Below the pieces are notes generated by a model that saw only the letters and a program-made list of their open reading frames with translations, was not told the origin of the DNA and did no database searches. Shown one piece after another: positions 61,708 to 64,000 of a stretch of 64,000 bases of DNA; positions within the stretch are counted from its first letter, which is position 1; every line of letters starts with the position of its first letter. The DNA is from an uncultured Prochlorococcus sp. GTDB lineage: Bacteria > Cyanobacteriota > Cyanobacteriia > PCC-6307 > Cyanobiaceae. Where the stretch lies: positions 1 through 64,000 of the forward strand of contig CABZHQ010000001.1 of the NCBI GenBank assembly GCA_902525585.1, given 5' to 3'. The translations under genes and the position numbers were made by a program.

Positions 61708-61983
61708 ATGATTAAAAAAGAAGACAATATCCGAAGCGAAAGCTTTTATCCAGATTCTAGTTTCTACATTGATAATAAAGAAAATAATTTTTCTGATAAG
61801 GTCAATTCTCCTGAAGATATTACACTTACAAAAAATCAAATATCCAATACTTCTAAATTTGAATGGCCAAATAGTTATTGGTTTATTGCGGAAAGAACAA
61901 ATGGAAGACTTGCAATGATAGGCTTTATGGCTGTCATTATTAACTACACTTTATTTGGATGGATAGCATATCCAATCCTTTAA
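61708..61983 (+). CDS. hli: High-light-inducible protein with N-terminal extension, 91 aa
   Basis: AERTNGRLAMIGFMAVIINYT followed by LFGWIAYPIL is a normal Hli helix at the C-terminus, preceded by about 55 polar residues. The chlorophyll-binding E-R-T-N-G-R motif is intact. Unlike the others it is alone and not near another hli. Confidence 0.9.
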   Translation: MIKKEDNIRSESFYPDSSFYIDNKENNFSDKVNSPEDITLTKNQISNTSKFEWPNSYWFIAERTNGRLAMIGFMAVIINYTLFGWIAYPIL

Positions 61984-62626
61984 ATGATGAATTCTAATTT
62001 TGGTGTAAAAATATTTAAATTTTGGAATTGCAATGGATATAACTCTTTCAGATATTGCGTAATGCGTTGGGAAGTAGACTTTTATCCCTAAAAATAACTT
62101 CTACATTTAACAACTTCAATTGCTTTAATATCTTAGTCCACCAAAAATAAATGAGATTTATGCTCTTCAACTTGTATGAACTCATATAATGAAACTATAA
62201 ATTGACCCATTGCTGTTATAAATTCAAAACCTCAGTTTTAAATTCTTCAAATCTACAGCTCAAAGTTAAAATGATGAGTGTATCCAGAAAAAGGAATGTA
62301 TTGAAGCTTATTTAGATCGACTGTTAATAGGAATAAACTTTGACACTCTGCTAGATCTCTTCATAGTTCTATTAAATTTTTTGCATTGGAGACATAACCA
62401 TTTCAAACCCTTTAACAATATGTCCTATTGATATTGATACATATATTAGCTGATATAAAATATTACTAACCAATGGTAGTAATTTTTTCAATTTTCTAAA
62501 TATTTTAAATTTAATCGGTATTCACTTTTAAGATTTTTTAAACTAAATTTATTACTTTTTCTAATAGATGTTTTTTCAAAATCCTTTACTGCATAGAATT
62601 CTCAAAAGAAATCCTGCTAAATTAAA
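61984..62626. other. Intergenic stretch without recognised genes
   Basis: About 640 bases with no ORF over 30 codons having a start and RBS on either strand, no strong hairpin followed by Ts, and no tRNA. It may be a relic or hold an uncharacterised RNA; I see nothing to decide. Confidence 0.45.
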
Positions 62627-63691
62627 TTATTGTGTTGAAGATTTTAAGCTTGTTTTTCTGCTTTGGGTTCCGATAGCAACTAATGGAATCCAGCTTACTA
62701 GAAACCACCATCCGAATCGGCCTTCATAAATACTCCATGTAAATCCTATCACAATTAAAGAGGTGACAGTAATAAAAGTAATTGCTATTAGAAGCTTACT
62801 TTCTTTGATAAACCAAGCGCCACGAATTGATAAAATATAAAAAGAACTCATAAAAATAGTAATAAAAAAATTATTTTTCAATGAATACCAAGGTCTCACT
62901 TGTATTAATTCCCAACCTATTCTTCTTAAAAACAAATCAATATAATAAAGGGGTGATGATGAAAAATCAATGAACGTTTCAGGCATATTCCAAATAACTT
63001 GTCCATTTGAGAAAGATTCAATTAAATAAGTTTTTGCATCATCATTTGAAGCGAAAACGTAATAAATTAAGATTAAAAAAACTAATATTGATAATGATAT
63101 TAATATTATGATTTGCCTAAAGTTAAGTTTTTGTTTCACTACATAAGAACAAATAACTGCAGCGCCAAAAAGGGTGAAAGCATTAGGTCTTAGAGTTGTT
63201 GTTAGAGCAGAAAATAAAAGAAGTAAAAATGAACTTTGGAATATAAATATCCATAGCCATATAATCACAGCAGAGAAATAAAGTGTTTCTGACATTAACC
63301 ACCTAGTCCATTGAGCTGTGAGCGGATTTAATAGCCACACATAAACTGCTATCCAAGCGCAAAAGTTAGATGAATATTTTTTTGTGATCTGCCAAAGTAA
63401 ATCCCCGGAAACTATTACAAAAATTGAGTTTAATATTACAAAAACCCACTTGGTTGGCCCTATTAAACTAGCAAATTTAACAATAATCGCCATCCCTGAA
63501 TAAAGCCTTTGCTGTGGAAGAAGATCAGGAAATCTTTCCGCAGAGTTAATATAAAAATTTGAATCAAAACTTACTATAGGAGTAATATCAAAGCCCCTCA
63601 AACTGAAGAGATATAGTGTCGCAATTATTTGTCCCACAAAAAAGATAAATATTATTTTTTGATATCTTTTAAGTATTCCTGTTTGATGCAT
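62627..63691 (-). CDS. Polytopic membrane protein, GT-C glycosyltransferase-like, 354 aa
   Basis: About nine membrane helices. The first extracytoplasmic loop has SFDSNFYINSAERFP (about 41-55), where GT-C enzymes carry a catalytic D, and later LRPNAFTLFGAAVI is a typical ArnT/PMT-like helix-turn. If so it would transfer a sugar from a lipid carrier in the cell envelope. Similarity is loose, and the acceptor is unknown. It stands alone on the minus strand between two intergenic stretches. Confidence 0.6.
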   Translation of the reverse strand: MHQTGILKRYQKIIFIFFVGQIIATLYLFSLRGFDITPIVSFDSNFYINSAERFPDLLPQQRLYSGMAIIVKFASLIGPTKWVFVILNSIFVIVSGDLLWQITKKYSSNFCAWIAVYVWLLNPLTAQWTRWLMSETLYFSAVIIWLWIFIFQSSFLLLLFSALTTTLRPNAFTLFGAAVICSYVVKQKLNFRQIIILISLSILVFLILIYYVFASNDDAKTYLIESFSNGQVIWNMPETFIDFSSSPLYYIDLFLRRIGWELIQVRPWYSLKNNFFITIFMSSFYILSIRGAWFIKESKLLIAITFITVTSLIVIGFTWSIYEGRFGWWFLVSWIPLVAIGTQSRKTSLKSSTQ

Positions 63692-64000
63692 TTAATTCAT
63701 TACAAATAAAAAAAAATTGGTTTTTAATAACCTCTTCTGTTTGAAAAAAATCTTTGAGTATTAACTTTATTTTTATTATAAGTAATTGCAAATTAAGTAA
63801 ACTTATATTTAAATATCAAAATCAGGAAATAACAAAAAACTTTAGTAGGATTAATTTAAATTTTAATTAAAAAATTTTTTATATTCAATTTTTACAAAAA
63901 TCTTTTTTAAAAATTTATTGAAATAAATAATTTTCATAAGATTAAAATTTTTCTTTATTAAAAATAATAAAATGTAAATATGAATAAATCTGAGTTTCAA
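63692..64000. other. Intergenic stretch to the window edge
   Basis: About 310 bases of very A+T-rich sequence. I see no ORF with good support, no hairpin terminator and no tRNA. It probably holds the promoter of the GT-C-like gene. Confidence 0.5.

Noticed and set aside
1..64000. CRISPR arrays, insertion sequences and prophage genes
   Set aside because: I found no spaced repeats, transposase or phage structural genes in this window.

Overview
The window looks like a piece of a high-light-adapted Prochlorococcus (marine picocyanobacterium) chromosome. The signs are a very A+T-rich, compact sequence, photosystem II genes psbD-psbC with the usual overlap, petM, ycf4 and ycf39, several high-light-inducible (hli) genes, a split pntAA/pntAB/pntB transhydrogenase, a fused NTR-thioredoxin, and many tiny proteins of the kind seen only in marine picocyanobacteria. 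I see no transposase, integrase, CRISPR array or rRNA operon.

Layout. 0-5 kb: small unknowns, a methyltransferase, an MIF-like tautomerase, a DUF1824 protein, glyQ and a large outer-membrane porin. 5-8.5 kb: an iron module (PKHD-type Fe(II) dioxygenase divergent from the FutA/IdiA ferric-iron binding protein), tRNA-Ser(CGA), a second 2OG-type oxygenase and a Yfr2-family small RNA. 8.8-13.9 kb: a VTT-like membrane protein, an outer-membrane barrel, a small ferredoxin overlapping cobQ, and maf. 13.9-23.5 kb: core photosynthesis and metabolism (psbC, psbD, ycf4, a cyclophilin lipoprotein that appears to start at ATA, ilvN, petM, ycf39, infA, trxB/NTRC). 23.6-27.9 kb: transhydrogenase operon with a YheT-type hydrolase and a thioredoxin-like ferredoxin. 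28.1-33.4 kb: an unusual four-gene block (ATCase-like carbamoyltransferase, long AsnB-type amidotransferase, N-carbamoyl amino-acid hydrolase, DUF1028). 33.4-41.5 kb: housekeeping (dxr, cysS, polA, an HlyD-type adaptor, ychF).

41.5-59.3 kb is accessory in character: dozens of short single-helix or soluble proteins, an hli cluster, a glutamine amidotransferase, SelO, a Na+ symporter, a glutamine-II (downstream-peptide) riboswitch in front of a 56-residue protein, a likely copper/thiol operon (PepSY-like, DUF3721, DUF411, MauE-like), and candidate small RNAs. 59.8-64 kb: an SRAP (YedK/HMCES) DNA-repair protein, a DUF1651 protein, RluF, another HLI protein and a GT-C-like membrane protein.

The most promising candidate for an undescribed pathway is the 28.1-33.4 kb block. 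Its carbamoyltransferase keeps the carbamoyl-phosphate site but has lost the two residues (Arg229 and Gln231 in E. coli PyrB) that hold the aspartate substrate, and it lies 4 bases before a glutamine-dependent amidotransferase. A carbamoyl-amino-acid hydrolase follows. This suggests carbamoyl transfer to, or release from, a non-aspartate amide or amino acid. All functions are from reading the sequence; no database search was run.
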